Below, in pieces: positions 9,282 through 17,564 of a stretch of 64,000 bases of DNA. The DNA comes from Bdellovibrionia bacterium (lineage in GTDB: Bacteria; Bdellovibrionota; Bdellovibrionia; Bdellovibrionales; JAGQZY01), in contig JAUICP010000001.1 in the NCBI GenBank assembly GCA_030427805.1, positions 868,001 through 932,000 of the forward strand, given 5' to 3'. The position numbers and the translations under genes were made by a program. The notes under the pieces were generated by a model. The model saw only the letters and a program-made list of their open reading frames with translations. It ran no database searches and was not told the origin of the DNA. Positions within the stretch are counted from its first letter, which is position 1. Each line of letters starts with the position of its first letter.

Positions 9282-9896
9282 ATGAGCGAAGAAAATTCTT
9301 TAAAAATCAATGCGAGTATCGACCCAAAAGGGATGTTGCCCGAATCAAATAGTCTCTTGGAGTCTTCGGTTTTAACCACAAAACTCGACGACTTTATTGC
9401 CTGGGGAAGAAAGAACTCTCTTTGGCCACTACCATACGGTACAGCCTGTTGCGGAATTGAAATGATGTCCGTCATGGGGCCACGCTACGACTTGGCTCGA
9501 TTTGGAGCTGAGGTTGTTCGGTTTTCACCGCGCCAGGCGGATTTACTTCTCGTGGCCGGAACAATTACTGAAAAGATGGCCCCTATTCTCGTTCACATTT
9601 ACGAGCAAATGCTCGAACCCAAATATGTGATTTCAATGGGAGCTTGTGCCAGCTCGGGCGGCTTTTATCGTTCTTATCACGTACTGCAAGGTTGCGATAA
9701 GGTGATTCCTGTCGACGTTTATGTTCCAGGGTGTCCGCCAACACCAGAAGCGGTATTGGACGGAATCATGGCGCTACAAAAAATGATTCAAGAGGGAGCA
9801 CCTCGTCCTTGGAAAGAGAACTGGAAAAATCCTTTTGAGCACACGCTTCCAGAAATTGAAGGGGCCTTTGACGAACCAAGAGGCTTTCACGGTTAA
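9282..9896 (+). CDS. nuoB: NADH-quinone oxidoreductase subunit B
   Basis: 204 residues. NuoB carries the terminal 4Fe-4S cluster N2, which passes electrons to quinone at the junction of the peripheral and membrane arms. The four expected cysteines are visible: the tandem pair in TACCGIEMM (about residue 62), GACASSGG (about 125) and [10 protein letters not shown] (about 155). Length is a little above the usual 160-220 range midpoint because of an N-terminal extension of about 35 residues. AGAAGG precedes the ATG. First gene of a compact nuo operon; no nuoA precedes it. Confidence 0.97.
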   Translation: MSEENSLKINASIDPKGMLPESNSLLESSVLTTKLDDFIAWGRKNSLWPLPYGTACCGIEMMSVMGPRYDLARFGAEVVRFSPRQADLLLVAGTITEKMAPILVHIYEQMLEPKYVISMGACASSGGFYRSYHVLQGCDKVIPVDVYVPGCPPTPEAVLDGIMALQKMIQEGAPRPWKENWKNPFEHTLPEIEGAFDEPRGFHG

Positions 9897-9936
9897 CCAA
9901 ATTTAAGCGATTCAATAATTTTTAGAGTGGATATCT

Positions 9937-11625
9937 ATGAGTACAATTGACCATTTAAAAGACCATCTGAAGCAGGGGTTTAATCAAGACCTCGAAAAAC
10001 TGAAGATTCATCAAAGTTTCGGCAACGATGTGATCGAAGCTCCAAAAGAGCTTGTTCACCCGCTGTTGAAGTTTTTGAAATCCCATGGACATTTCGATTT
10101 TTTAATGGATGTTTGTGGGGCCGACTACCCCGAGCGCGAGGGTGGACGTTTTGATGTTGTTTACCATCTCTTTAGTTCCAAAAATGCGCGACGACTTCGG
10201 GTAAAAGCTCGACTTCATCAGGGAGAAAAAATTCCGACGGTCACCGATATCTGGCGCGGGGCTGATTGGTTTGAACGGGAAGCCTACGACATGTTTGGGA
10301 TTATCTTTGAAGGGCATAACAACCTGAGAAGACTTTTGACCCACCATCAGTTTAAGGGTCATCCCTTGAGAAAAGACTACGAAGCCGATCACCAACAACA
10401 TTGTGATTCAGCTTTACCTATACACTTTGATTACGACCCGAATTACATTGAAGATCCGAATAAAGACTTAGTTCCACTTAATATCGGTCCCTCCCATCCT
10501 GCCACCCACGGTACCCTTCGGGTCATGGCTGAGCTCGATGGTGAAACTGTTCACCGGGCTAATGTTGAGCTGGGTTACCTTCACCGTTGTTTTGAAAAAA
10601 TGGCCGAAACCCATGCCTACAATCAGGTCATTCCCTATACGGATCGATTGAACTATTGTTCAGCGCCGATCAATAATGTTGGATACTGTAAAACCGTTGA
10701 AAAACTTCTCGGGGTTGAGATTCCGCCCAAGGCTCAGGCCATGCGGATTATTCTATCGGAGCTTTCGCGAGTAATTGATCACATTGTTTGTATTGGAGCT
10801 AATGCTGTTGACCTTGGCGCTCTAACCGGCTTCTTTCACCTCTTTACCTACAGAGAAATGGTTTACACTCTTTTTGAAAAACTCTGTGGGGCCCGTTTAA
10901 CGGTTTCACTGACTCGCGTTGGTGGAATGGCACAAGATGCGCCTCCTGGCTGGTTCGACGATGTCCTCGAAACCTGTAAAAAGATTCGTGAAGGTGTTGA
11001 CCAGCTTGAGACTCTTTTGTCAGGTAACAAAATTTGGATTGAGAGAACTCGCGGTGTGGGAGCAATTAGTGCCGAAGAGGCTATTCAATGGGGATACACG
11101 GGCCCTCTACTTCGCGCAGCTGGAGTCTCTTTAGATTTACGAAAAGTAGATCCTTACTACGGTTATGAGACACTGGATTTTGATGTGCCCGTGGGCTCTA
11201 ATGGCGATTGCTACGACCGTTACCTCGTGAGAGTTGAAGAAATGAAGAACTCTCTAAAAATAATTGAACAAGTTGCCAAGAATGTTCCAAGCGGTGACTA
11301 CACAATTCGCGATAAATCTATTGTTCTTCCGGAGAAAAAAGATGTTTATGGAAACATCGAAGGTCTAATGAATCACTTTATGCTGGTGATCAAAGGGCTC
11401 CGTCCGCCAGCGGGCGAAATATATGACGCCACAGAAGGAGCGAACGGAGAGCTGGGCTTTTACTTAGTGAGTGACGGTTCGGCCCAACCCTATCGCTTAA
11501 AAGTGCGACCTCCATGTTTTGCCATCTATCAGTCTTTTCCGAAGCAAATTACGGGTGGACTTGTAGCTGATGTTATTACGGTTTTGGGAAGTATGAATCT
11601 TATTGCCGGTGAGCTGGACCGGTAG
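9937..11625 (+). CDS. nuoCD: Fused NADH-quinone oxidoreductase subunits C and D
   Basis: 562 residues. Residues 1 to about 165 match NuoC (30 kDa subunit; DIWRGADWFEREAYDMFGI and HPLRKDYE). From about 180 to the end it matches NuoD (49 kDa subunit), with IGPSHPATHGTLR, VELGYLHRCFEK, the region ARLTVSLTRVGG and the family C-terminus ITVLGSMNLIAGELDR. NuoD helps form the quinone pocket with NuoB. NuoC-NuoD fusions are known in enterobacteria and other groups. It lies 40 bases after nuoB in the same operon. Confidence 0.97.
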   Translation: MSTIDHLKDHLKQGFNQDLEKLKIHQSFGNDVIEAPKELVHPLLKFLKSHGHFDFLMDVCGADYPEREGGRFDVVYHLFSSKNARRLRVKARLHQGEKIPTVTDIWRGADWFEREAYDMFGIIFEGHNNLRRLLTHHQFKGHPLRKDYEADHQQHCDSALPIHFDYDPNYIEDPNKDLVPLNIGPSHPATHGTLRVMAELDGETVHRANVELGYLHRCFEKMAETHAYNQVIPYTDRLNYCSAPINNVGYCKTVEKLLGVEIPPKAQAMRIILSELSRVIDHIVCIGANAVDLGALTGFFHLFTYREMVYTLFEKLCGARLTVSLTRVGGMAQDAPPGWFDDVLETCKKIREGVDQLETLLSGNKIWIERTRGVGAISAEEAIQWGYTGPLLRAAGVSLDLRKVDPYYGYETLDFDVPVGSNGDCYDRYLVRVEEMKNSLKIIEQVAKNVPSGDYTIRDKSIVLPEKKDVYGNIEGLMNHFMLVIKGLRPPAGEIYDATEGANGELGFYLVSDGSAQPYRLKVRPPCFAIYQSFPKQITGGLVADVITVLGSMNLIAGELDR

Positions 11626-11638
11626 AGAGAGGATTGAG

Positions 11639-12115
11639 ATGTTTAAATTATCTCCAGAGGGAGTCGAATTCGTAAAAAGTGAAGTGGCTCGCTATGAATC
11701 AAAAGAGTCGGCGATTATCCCAGCTCTTTATCGAGTGCAAAAAGAAAACGATAATTGGGTGCCCAATGAAGCCATCTCTGAACTCAGTCAGATTATGGAT
11801 ATTCCAGAAGCACGCATTAATGAGGTCTTTCACTTTTACACAATGTTCAACAAAGAGCCGGTTGGTAAATACCACGTTCAGGTTTGTACTAACGTAGCCT
11901 GTGCCATGGCTGGAACTCGAGAAATTTTAAAGGATCTATGCGATGAGCACGGAGTAAAAGTTGGTGAAGTGACGAGTGATGGTCGCTACTGCTTTCAAAA
12001 TGTTGAATGCTTAGGTTCTTGCGGAACTGCACCCATGCTGCAGATCAATCAAGACAAGTATAACGAAAATCTCGATATCGAAAAAACTAAACAATTATTA
12101 AAGGATTTGCCCTAA
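11639..12115 (+). CDS. nuoE: NADH-quinone oxidoreductase subunit E
   Basis: 158 residues with a thioredoxin-like 2Fe-2S ferredoxin fold that holds cluster N1a. The four ligands are in VCTNVACAM and NVECLGSCGTAP. The ATG at 11639 is preferred over an upstream in-frame start inside nuoCD because GAGAGAGG lies directly upstream and the NuoE homology begins here. The stop overlaps the nuoF start by one base (TAATG). Confidence 0.95.
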   Translation: MFKLSPEGVEFVKSEVARYESKESAIIPALYRVQKENDNWVPNEAISELSQIMDIPEARINEVFHFYTMFNKEPVGKYHVQVCTNVACAMAGTREILKDLCDEHGVKVGEVTSDGRYCFQNVECLGSCGTAPMLQINQDKYNENLDIEKTKQLLKDLP

Positions 12116-13404
12116 TGCCAGAATCCAAATTACTTACCGAACACTATCATAAAGACGAATATCGCGGTCTCCAAGGTTACAAGGCTAACGGTGGCTACCA
12201 AGTTATTGAAAAAGCCTTTAAGATGGATCCACAAAAGATCATCGAAGAAGTTTTGAACTCTGGCCTTCGCGGCCGTGGGGGAGCCGGTTTCCCGACGGGA
12301 CGAAAGTGGTCGTTTCTTCCGGATAATGGTGAGCCTCGCTATCTTCTTTGTAATGCCGATGAAGGAGAGCCCTGTACATTTAAAGATCGCATGATGATGG
12401 AGCGAGCTCCCCATCAATTGATTGAAGGTATGGTTATTTCTGCATTCGCCATCAAGTCGCACAAGTCCTATATATACGTTCGTGGTGAGTACACTGAGAG
12501 TATTGAAATTTTGCGAGAAGCTATTAAAGAAGCTTACGATGCCGGTTACCTCGGTAAGAATATCCTCGGATCAGGTTTTGATCACGATATGGATGTTTAC
12601 GCTGGTGCCGGTGCCTATATCTGTGGGGAGGAGACAGGAATGATCTCTTCTCTCGAAGGTAAAAAAGGCCAACCCAAATTAAAACCACCTTTTCCGGCGG
12701 TTAAAGGGTATTTGGGTAAACCGACAATCGTTAACAATGTCGAAACGCTAGCGGCTGTGGTTCCGATTATTAAAGATGGAGCCGATGCCTATAAAAAATT
12801 TGGTACCGAAAAATCGACGGGTACCAAACTCTTTTCGGTTTCAGGCGATGTGCAAAAGCCCGGTAACTATGAGGTTCCACTCGGTATGCCATTGCGCGAA
12901 CTCATTGAGCTCGCCGGCGGCATGAAACCTGGTCGAACTTTGAAGGCTGTGATTCCGGGGGGAACTTCAGCTCCGGTACTTAATAAAGAAGAAGCTGAAA
13001 AAGCGACTATGGATTATGAGTGTTTAGCCGAAATGGGATCAATGCTTGGTTCTGGGGCTGTTACGATTATCGACGATACCCGTTGCATGGTGGATATGCT
13101 CCACGTAATCACTCATTTTTATCACCACGAATCTTGCGGTCAGTGCACTCCATGTCGCGAGGGCACGGGTTGGTTGAATAAAATTGTGAACTCAATTGTT
13201 GAAGGCCGTGGAAGGCTTCAAGATATCGATACACTTTGTAAGGTGGCCGATCACATGAAGGGTAAGACAATTTGCGCCCTTTCTGATGCTGCTGCACTAC
13301 CTGTTTTAAGTTTTGTACCTAAGTTCAGAAGTGAATTTGAGTTTTATATCCGTGAAGGACGATCTAAGGTTAAGGGAACACGTTATGCCGAAATGCACGC
13401 TTAA
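12115..13404 (+). CDS. nuoF: NADH-quinone oxidoreductase subunit F
   Basis: 429 residues, full length. NuoF binds NADH and FMN and starts electron flow into complex I. Visible motifs are the NADH site RGRGGAGFPTGRKW (about residue 50), the FMN site CNADEGEPCTFKDR (about 80) and the N3 4Fe-4S ligands in ESCGQCTPCREGTGW (about 340) with a later Cys in KTICALSDA. Overlaps nuoG by 20 bases. Confidence 0.97.
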   Translation: MPESKLLTEHYHKDEYRGLQGYKANGGYQVIEKAFKMDPQKIIEEVLNSGLRGRGGAGFPTGRKWSFLPDNGEPRYLLCNADEGEPCTFKDRMMMERAPHQLIEGMVISAFAIKSHKSYIYVRGEYTESIEILREAIKEAYDAGYLGKNILGSGFDHDMDVYAGAGAYICGEETGMISSLEGKKGQPKLKPPFPAVKGYLGKPTIVNNVETLAAVVPIIKDGADAYKKFGTEKSTGTKLFSVSGDVQKPGNYEVPLGMPLRELIELAGGMKPGRTLKAVIPGGTSAPVLNKEEAEKATMDYECLAEMGSMLGSGAVTIIDDTRCMVDMLHVITHFYHHESCGQCTPCREGTGWLNKIVNSIVEGRGRLQDIDTLCKVADHMKGKTICALSDAAALPVLSFVPKFRSEFEFYIREGRSKVKGTRYAEMHA

Positions 13405-14965
13405 TGGTAAAGAAATAGAAGTTGCCGAAGGCACGACTATTATCGAAGCTTATAAAAAGTTAGAAGAAGACATAGCACACTATTGTTGGCACCCTGGCCT
13501 CAGTGTTGCTGGAGTTTGCCGTCTCTGCATGGTGAAAGTCGAAGGAAACCCTCGATTGCAAATCGCCTGTAATACGGTCGTTCAAGACGGCATGGTTATT
13601 TCCAACCAAGACGATGAAGTGAAAGAAGCAGTTCGATGGGGTCTTGATTTCCATCTGATTAACCATCCATTGGATTGTCCGGTCTGTGACCAAGCGGGTG
13701 AGTGTGGACTTCAAGATCAATATATGAAGTTCGGAAAATACGACCCAGAAATGGCCGAGCGCAAAGTAAAAAAGAGCAAGGTGGTCGACCTCGGCAAGAG
13801 AGTTGTTCTCGATAGTGAGCGCTGTATCCTTTGTTCTCGATGTGTTCGCTTTACCGAAGAAGTTTCTAAGACCAATGAGCTTGGAATATTTAATCGCGGT
13901 GATCACTCAGAGATCGGTACCTATAGTGGAAAGCCACTTGATAACAATTACTCGTTAAACACAGTTGATATCTGTCCAGTAGGGGCTCTGACGTCCAGAG
14001 ATTTCCGATTTAAGCAAAGAGTTTGGTTCCTTAACAAAAAGCAGTCGGTATGTACTGGGTGCTCAACGGGATGTAATATCGATGTATACTTCAACAAAGA
14101 AGGGGTTTGGAGATTTAAGCCGGCCTTTAATGCTGAAGTCAATGGCTATTGGATGTGCGATAAAGGGCGTGATTACTATGCGAACCTCAACCCTTATGAA
14201 ACCCATGTTGAAGGTGAGCGCAAGGACAAGAAGGTTAAGCGGATTCCCGTGCGTCTACTCAATGGTATGAAAGGATCTGAGATGATTAATTCCCAGGATC
14301 TAGCCACTGAAGTGGGGCAGAAGCTTAAGGAATTGGGCGGAGAAAAAGTAGCTCTAGTCATTACAGGTCAGCAAACGAGTGAGGAGCTTGAAGCTGTTAC
14401 TGAGTTTTTTGCTAAAGACCTAAATTCTAAAAACGTATTCTATTGGGTTAATAATAAAGAGAACTTCGACGAATTTGACGGCATTCTAAAGCGTGGCGAC
14501 GAAAACCCGAACACAAAAGGGGCTCTTAAGACCCTCGAAAAGTTTGGACTCAATCAAACGTGGAGCCAGCTAACCGATGGAATCGAAAAAGGCCACATTG
14601 AAATGGTACTCGTTCTTGGCCCCGAGAATCAGCAAGTTTACCCCGACTTTAAAACGCGAGTCGAAGAGTTAAGCAAAGCAAAAACCCTCGTTTGGACAAC
14701 GGCTTGTTTGAACGAGTCTCTCGATAAATCAAATGTTTGGCAGATTCCTGCTAACACTTTTGTTGAGAAAGAAGGAACATTCATTAATCACGCGGGCCTC
14801 GAACAGAAGATTAGTTTTATTACTGACTTAGTTCACAATGCTTTTGACGGAGTTGAATTGGCACGCCTGATGAGAGGTGAGGACCTTCCTGAGGAAGAAC
14901 GTTTTAAAAATAGTCCTTACAAGCGTGTAGATAATGAATTTACATCGATCAGAGGTGACCTATGA
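13385..14965 (+). CDS. nuoG: NADH-quinone oxidoreductase subunit G, compact form
   Basis: 526 residues. The ATG at 13385, with AAGGGA upstream, begins exactly at the ferredoxin domain (MPKCTLNGKEIEV); the longer in-frame start lies deep inside nuoF. Order: 2Fe-2S ferredoxin (CWHPGLSVAGVCRLC, then a fourth Cys), the His/Cys 4Fe-4S motif HPLDCPVCDQAGECGLQ, a 4Fe-4S site CILCSRCVRF with CPVGAL, and the molybdopterin-type 4Fe-4S site CTGCSTGC at about 225. The remaining 300 residues are only a reduced version of the molybdopterin-fold domain; E. coli NuoG is about 900 residues. The electron-carrying part is intact, so it should still work. Confidence 0.93.
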   Translation: MPKCTLNGKEIEVAEGTTIIEAYKKLEEDIAHYCWHPGLSVAGVCRLCMVKVEGNPRLQIACNTVVQDGMVISNQDDEVKEAVRWGLDFHLINHPLDCPVCDQAGECGLQDQYMKFGKYDPEMAERKVKKSKVVDLGKRVVLDSERCILCSRCVRFTEEVSKTNELGIFNRGDHSEIGTYSGKPLDNNYSLNTVDICPVGALTSRDFRFKQRVWFLNKKQSVCTGCSTGCNIDVYFNKEGVWRFKPAFNAEVNGYWMCDKGRDYYANLNPYETHVEGERKDKKVKRIPVRLLNGMKGSEMINSQDLATEVGQKLKELGGEKVALVITGQQTSEELEAVTEFFAKDLNSKNVFYWVNNKENFDEFDGILKRGDENPNTKGALKTLEKFGLNQTWSQLTDGIEKGHIEMVLVLGPENQQVYPDFKTRVEELSKAKTLVWTTACLNESLDKSNVWQIPANTFVEKEGTFINHAGLEQKISFITDLVHNAFDGVELARLMRGEDLPEEERFKNSPYKRVDNEFTSIRGDL

Positions 14966-15495
14966 GTTTAGTTAAGCAACCGAGTTCGACGTCTTCGTGG
15001 TATTTGCCCGGTATTTTTAAAGGAATGCTTCTTACCTTTTTTGGAAAGATGTTAAAAAATCTTTTCAACAAAAAAGATATGATCACCTTGAATTATCCCG
15101 AAGAAAAATATCAGTACTCACCACGTTTCAAGGGGAATCACGTTCTTACGGTAAACAAAGAAGGGGATATTCGTTGTACGGCTTGTATGCTCTGTGCGAC
15201 GGCCTGTCCGGCTGATTGTATATCTATTGTTGCTTCAGAAGATGAAGACCCCACGGTCGAAAAATATCCAATTTCATACGAAATCGATATTCTTCGCTGT
15301 GTATTTTGTGGGATGTGTGAAGAGGCTTGTCCTGTAGATGCCGTTCGCATGGGACCAGAGTGGCAAACACCTGGTGTTAATGGGTCACAGTTTGTTTATG
15401 ATAAAGAACATCTTGCCTACCGACCACAACTCAATGGCGGAAAAGGTATTCAGTCTTTGTGTGAGGATACCGAACGCCATAACTTCGGAATCTAG
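14962..15495 (+). CDS. nuoI: NADH-quinone oxidoreductase subunit I
   Basis: 177 residues. NuoI holds clusters N6a and N6b in two ferredoxin-like motifs, both seen here: CTACMLCATACPADC and CVFCGMCEEACPVDA. An N-terminal amphipathic segment (about 12-45) would lie on the membrane surface. The ATG overlaps the nuoG stop (ATGA). It closes the operon; the membrane subunits A, H, J, K, L, M and N are not in the window. Its stop overlaps that of the convergent next gene by four bases. Confidence 0.95.
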   Translation: MSLVKQPSSTSSWYLPGIFKGMLLTFFGKMLKNLFNKKDMITLNYPEEKYQYSPRFKGNHVLTVNKEGDIRCTACMLCATACPADCISIVASEDEDPTVEKYPISYEIDILRCVFCGMCEEACPVDAVRMGPEWQTPGVNGSQFVYDKEHLAYRPQLNGGKGIQSLCEDTERHNFGI

Positions 15496-17564
15496 TAGTG
15501 AACGATGGCGTCGGGGGGAGTTCCACCTGGATTCCCCTTTAGGAGATGCTGTCCGACGGCTCTTGCATCGGCTTCCCAGCCGTCTCCCAAATAAAGCTTA
15601 AAGCCAAAGTACTCATTTAATAATCCAATAATACTGGAAGCACAGGAGACCTCTTCGACATTGAGGACTCCTGAAGTAACTTCGTGCTCAACGGGCCAGG
15701 GGACACCGTTTGGAGCCATGGCAAATCGTCTTCCAAGAATTTCGAAGTAATTTAAGCCTTCGTCTGTACTTGAAATTCTCATGTCTTTCCAGTCGGGTTC
15801 CGTCGCAAAGGGAGGGAATGAGTGTTCGTTAAAACCGACTACAAATCGATCCATGAGGGCTTGCAGGGCTTTAATTTTTTCTGGCGACCTTACAAACAGA
15901 AAGCCAGTTCGATCACCGGGGCGAACTTCAAAGACATTGCCTTTTCCCACTTGTCCTCCAGAAAAATCGGGATTGAAGTCGTAGCGCTTATCGCCGATCC
16001 GAACCACGAGGTGATCATATTCGAGACTTCGTTGGTGACTGACAACAACTTCAAAACTTGAATCCCGTAACTCAAGGTAAGTGTCATCCGAATTACTTTC
16101 TCGATCGAGTTTTACGTGGGGGATGGGGTTCGACTCAGTTTGAGGTTCGGCACTCTGTTCGTTTTCTACGTCGACTTTTTGAAGTTTTGAGATCAAACTG
16201 TAAGCAGTTAATTCGACCTCAGAGTCGCCTCTGAGGGTATTTTTCCAGTGATTAGTAAACAACTCGCCGATGCCGAGTTCAAAAGCCCACTGACTGATGG
16301 CAATTTGCAGTCCGCGAATGGTGTCACCGTCTATTTGTGCGTTAGAACTTGAGTTTGAGAGTTCAATGTATTTTTCAACTCTTTTAATGTAATTAGATCG
16401 GGCCAATTCAATTCTTATATGCATAGACTCTTTTTGCCGTTTCGGAAGCTCGAGAATGAGTGGGTGTAATTCTAAGGCTCGCAAAGGAAGAAGAAAGCGC
16501 TGGCTAATGGGAGCACCACCGCCTTCAGGGAAATCGAACAAGTAGAAATCCGGGTCTTTGTCATAGAATTCTCTAACTTTTTCTACGAATTGCCCCCAAG
16601 GTCTCCGACCCAATCGGGAGGATTCATTGAAAGGAATTTCGGTAAAAATTTCGGTACTAATGAGTGGTGAGTTTTCAAATTTCTTAAACTGTCCTAGCCC
16701 AGCATCCGAAAGTAATAGGTTTCTAAGCTCGAAGACATGCTCGTCTATAGGTTTGCCTCTTTTGTGAAATTGTCTGAGTTCAAAGCCCACTCGCGATGGT
16801 CCGTAAATATCCCCTCTTAATATTGAGCCATAAACGATTCGAGAGGTTCCCAGTTTAAGTAGGTCTCGACGGCTGAGTGCTCGTTCTTCGTTATTGATAT
16901 ACATTTGTCGATCGCGGTCAGAAAGTGGACCGAGGGAGTAGTTACTCAGATTGAGTCCTGGCGTTCGCTTTAGGGGTTCCCCCAGATATTTTTGAAATCC
17001 GACCTCGAGAGATGTAAATTGCGCCATATCTGCAGAAAAAATACTGTATCCGGCAGACCCTTCGAGGGCGTCTAACCTTTTTCCTGCGAGGCTGACATGG
17101 GCTTGGAGAGAGGCGACGCCAATGGTGTTTTCTAGTAAAAGTCGAGCTATTCGATATTCGCTATAGTAGTTAAAAACGAAGCCATTGAGTTCGACATTAC
17201 CATTTCCTTCTGACTCAAGAGTGTCTTGTAAAAACTCGGGGCTCGTACTGAGTTTCTTGTAAATGACTTTATGGTATGCATACCGCGCATTCGCTTCTGA
17301 TTCTTTTGCAATCTGGAGCTTTTTTTCTCGGGAGTATGTACGCCAATCGGATTCAGATATCTCCACGGGACGGTAATAATTAATGATATTTGGGTTTTCG
17401 GTAATGTTTATTTCCGCCTCAAGGCCATAAGCTAATTCGCTAGGTGATTCAAAGTGGGCTTCGCAATAAAAGGCCTTTGTAGCGCCGCTATATAGACATA
17501 AAGTGACTATAATGAATAGAAAGTGCAGAGAGAAGGATTGCTTTGCAGAGTTAGAGGCTTTCAT
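15492..17564 (-). CDS. Large exported protein, possible amidoligase-like fold
   Basis: 690 residues. A signal peptide ends near GATKAF, followed by CEAHFESPS, which resembles the mature N-terminus of the 1005-residue protein encoded just upstream (CESRFDLPS), so the two are probably paralogues. Three spots recall glutamine-synthetase/GCS-fold amidoligases: GLEAEIN near residue 45, a strand SLQAHVSL near 155, and FELRQFHK plus FELRNLL near 260-285. This is weak by-eye similarity, and a periplasmic location is odd for an ATP-using enzyme. The C-terminal 150 residues have a single conserved-looking CASS. GAGGAGAG lies upstream of the ATG. Third of three giant exported genes in a row, overlapping the previous gene by 14 bases. 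Confidence 0.7.
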   Translation of the reverse strand: MKASNSAKQSFSLHFLFIIVTLCLYSGATKAFYCEAHFESPSELAYGLEAEINITENPNIINYYRPVEISESDWRTYSREKKLQIAKESEANARYAYHKVIYKKLSTSPEFLQDTLESEGNGNVELNGFVFNYYSEYRIARLLLENTIGVASLQAHVSLAGKRLDALEGSAGYSIFSADMAQFTSLEVGFQKYLGEPLKRTPGLNLSNYSLGPLSDRDRQMYINNEERALSRRDLLKLGTSRIVYGSILRGDIYGPSRVGFELRQFHKRGKPIDEHVFELRNLLLSDAGLGQFKKFENSPLISTEIFTEIPFNESSRLGRRPWGQFVEKVREFYDKDPDFYLFDFPEGGGAPISQRFLLPLRALELHPLILELPKRQKESMHIRIELARSNYIKRVEKYIELSNSSSNAQIDGDTIRGLQIAISQWAFELGIGELFTNHWKNTLRGDSEVELTAYSLISKLQKVDVENEQSAEPQTESNPIPHVKLDRESNSDDTYLELRDSSFEVVVSHQRSLEYDHLVVRIGDKRYDFNPDFSGGQVGKGNVFEVRPGDRTGFLFVRSPEKIKALQALMDRFVVGFNEHSFPPFATEPDWKDMRISSTDEGLNYFEILGRRFAMAPNGVPWPVEHEVTSGVLNVEEVSCASSIIGLLNEYFGFKLYLGDGWEADARAVGQHLLKGNPGGTPPDAIVHY

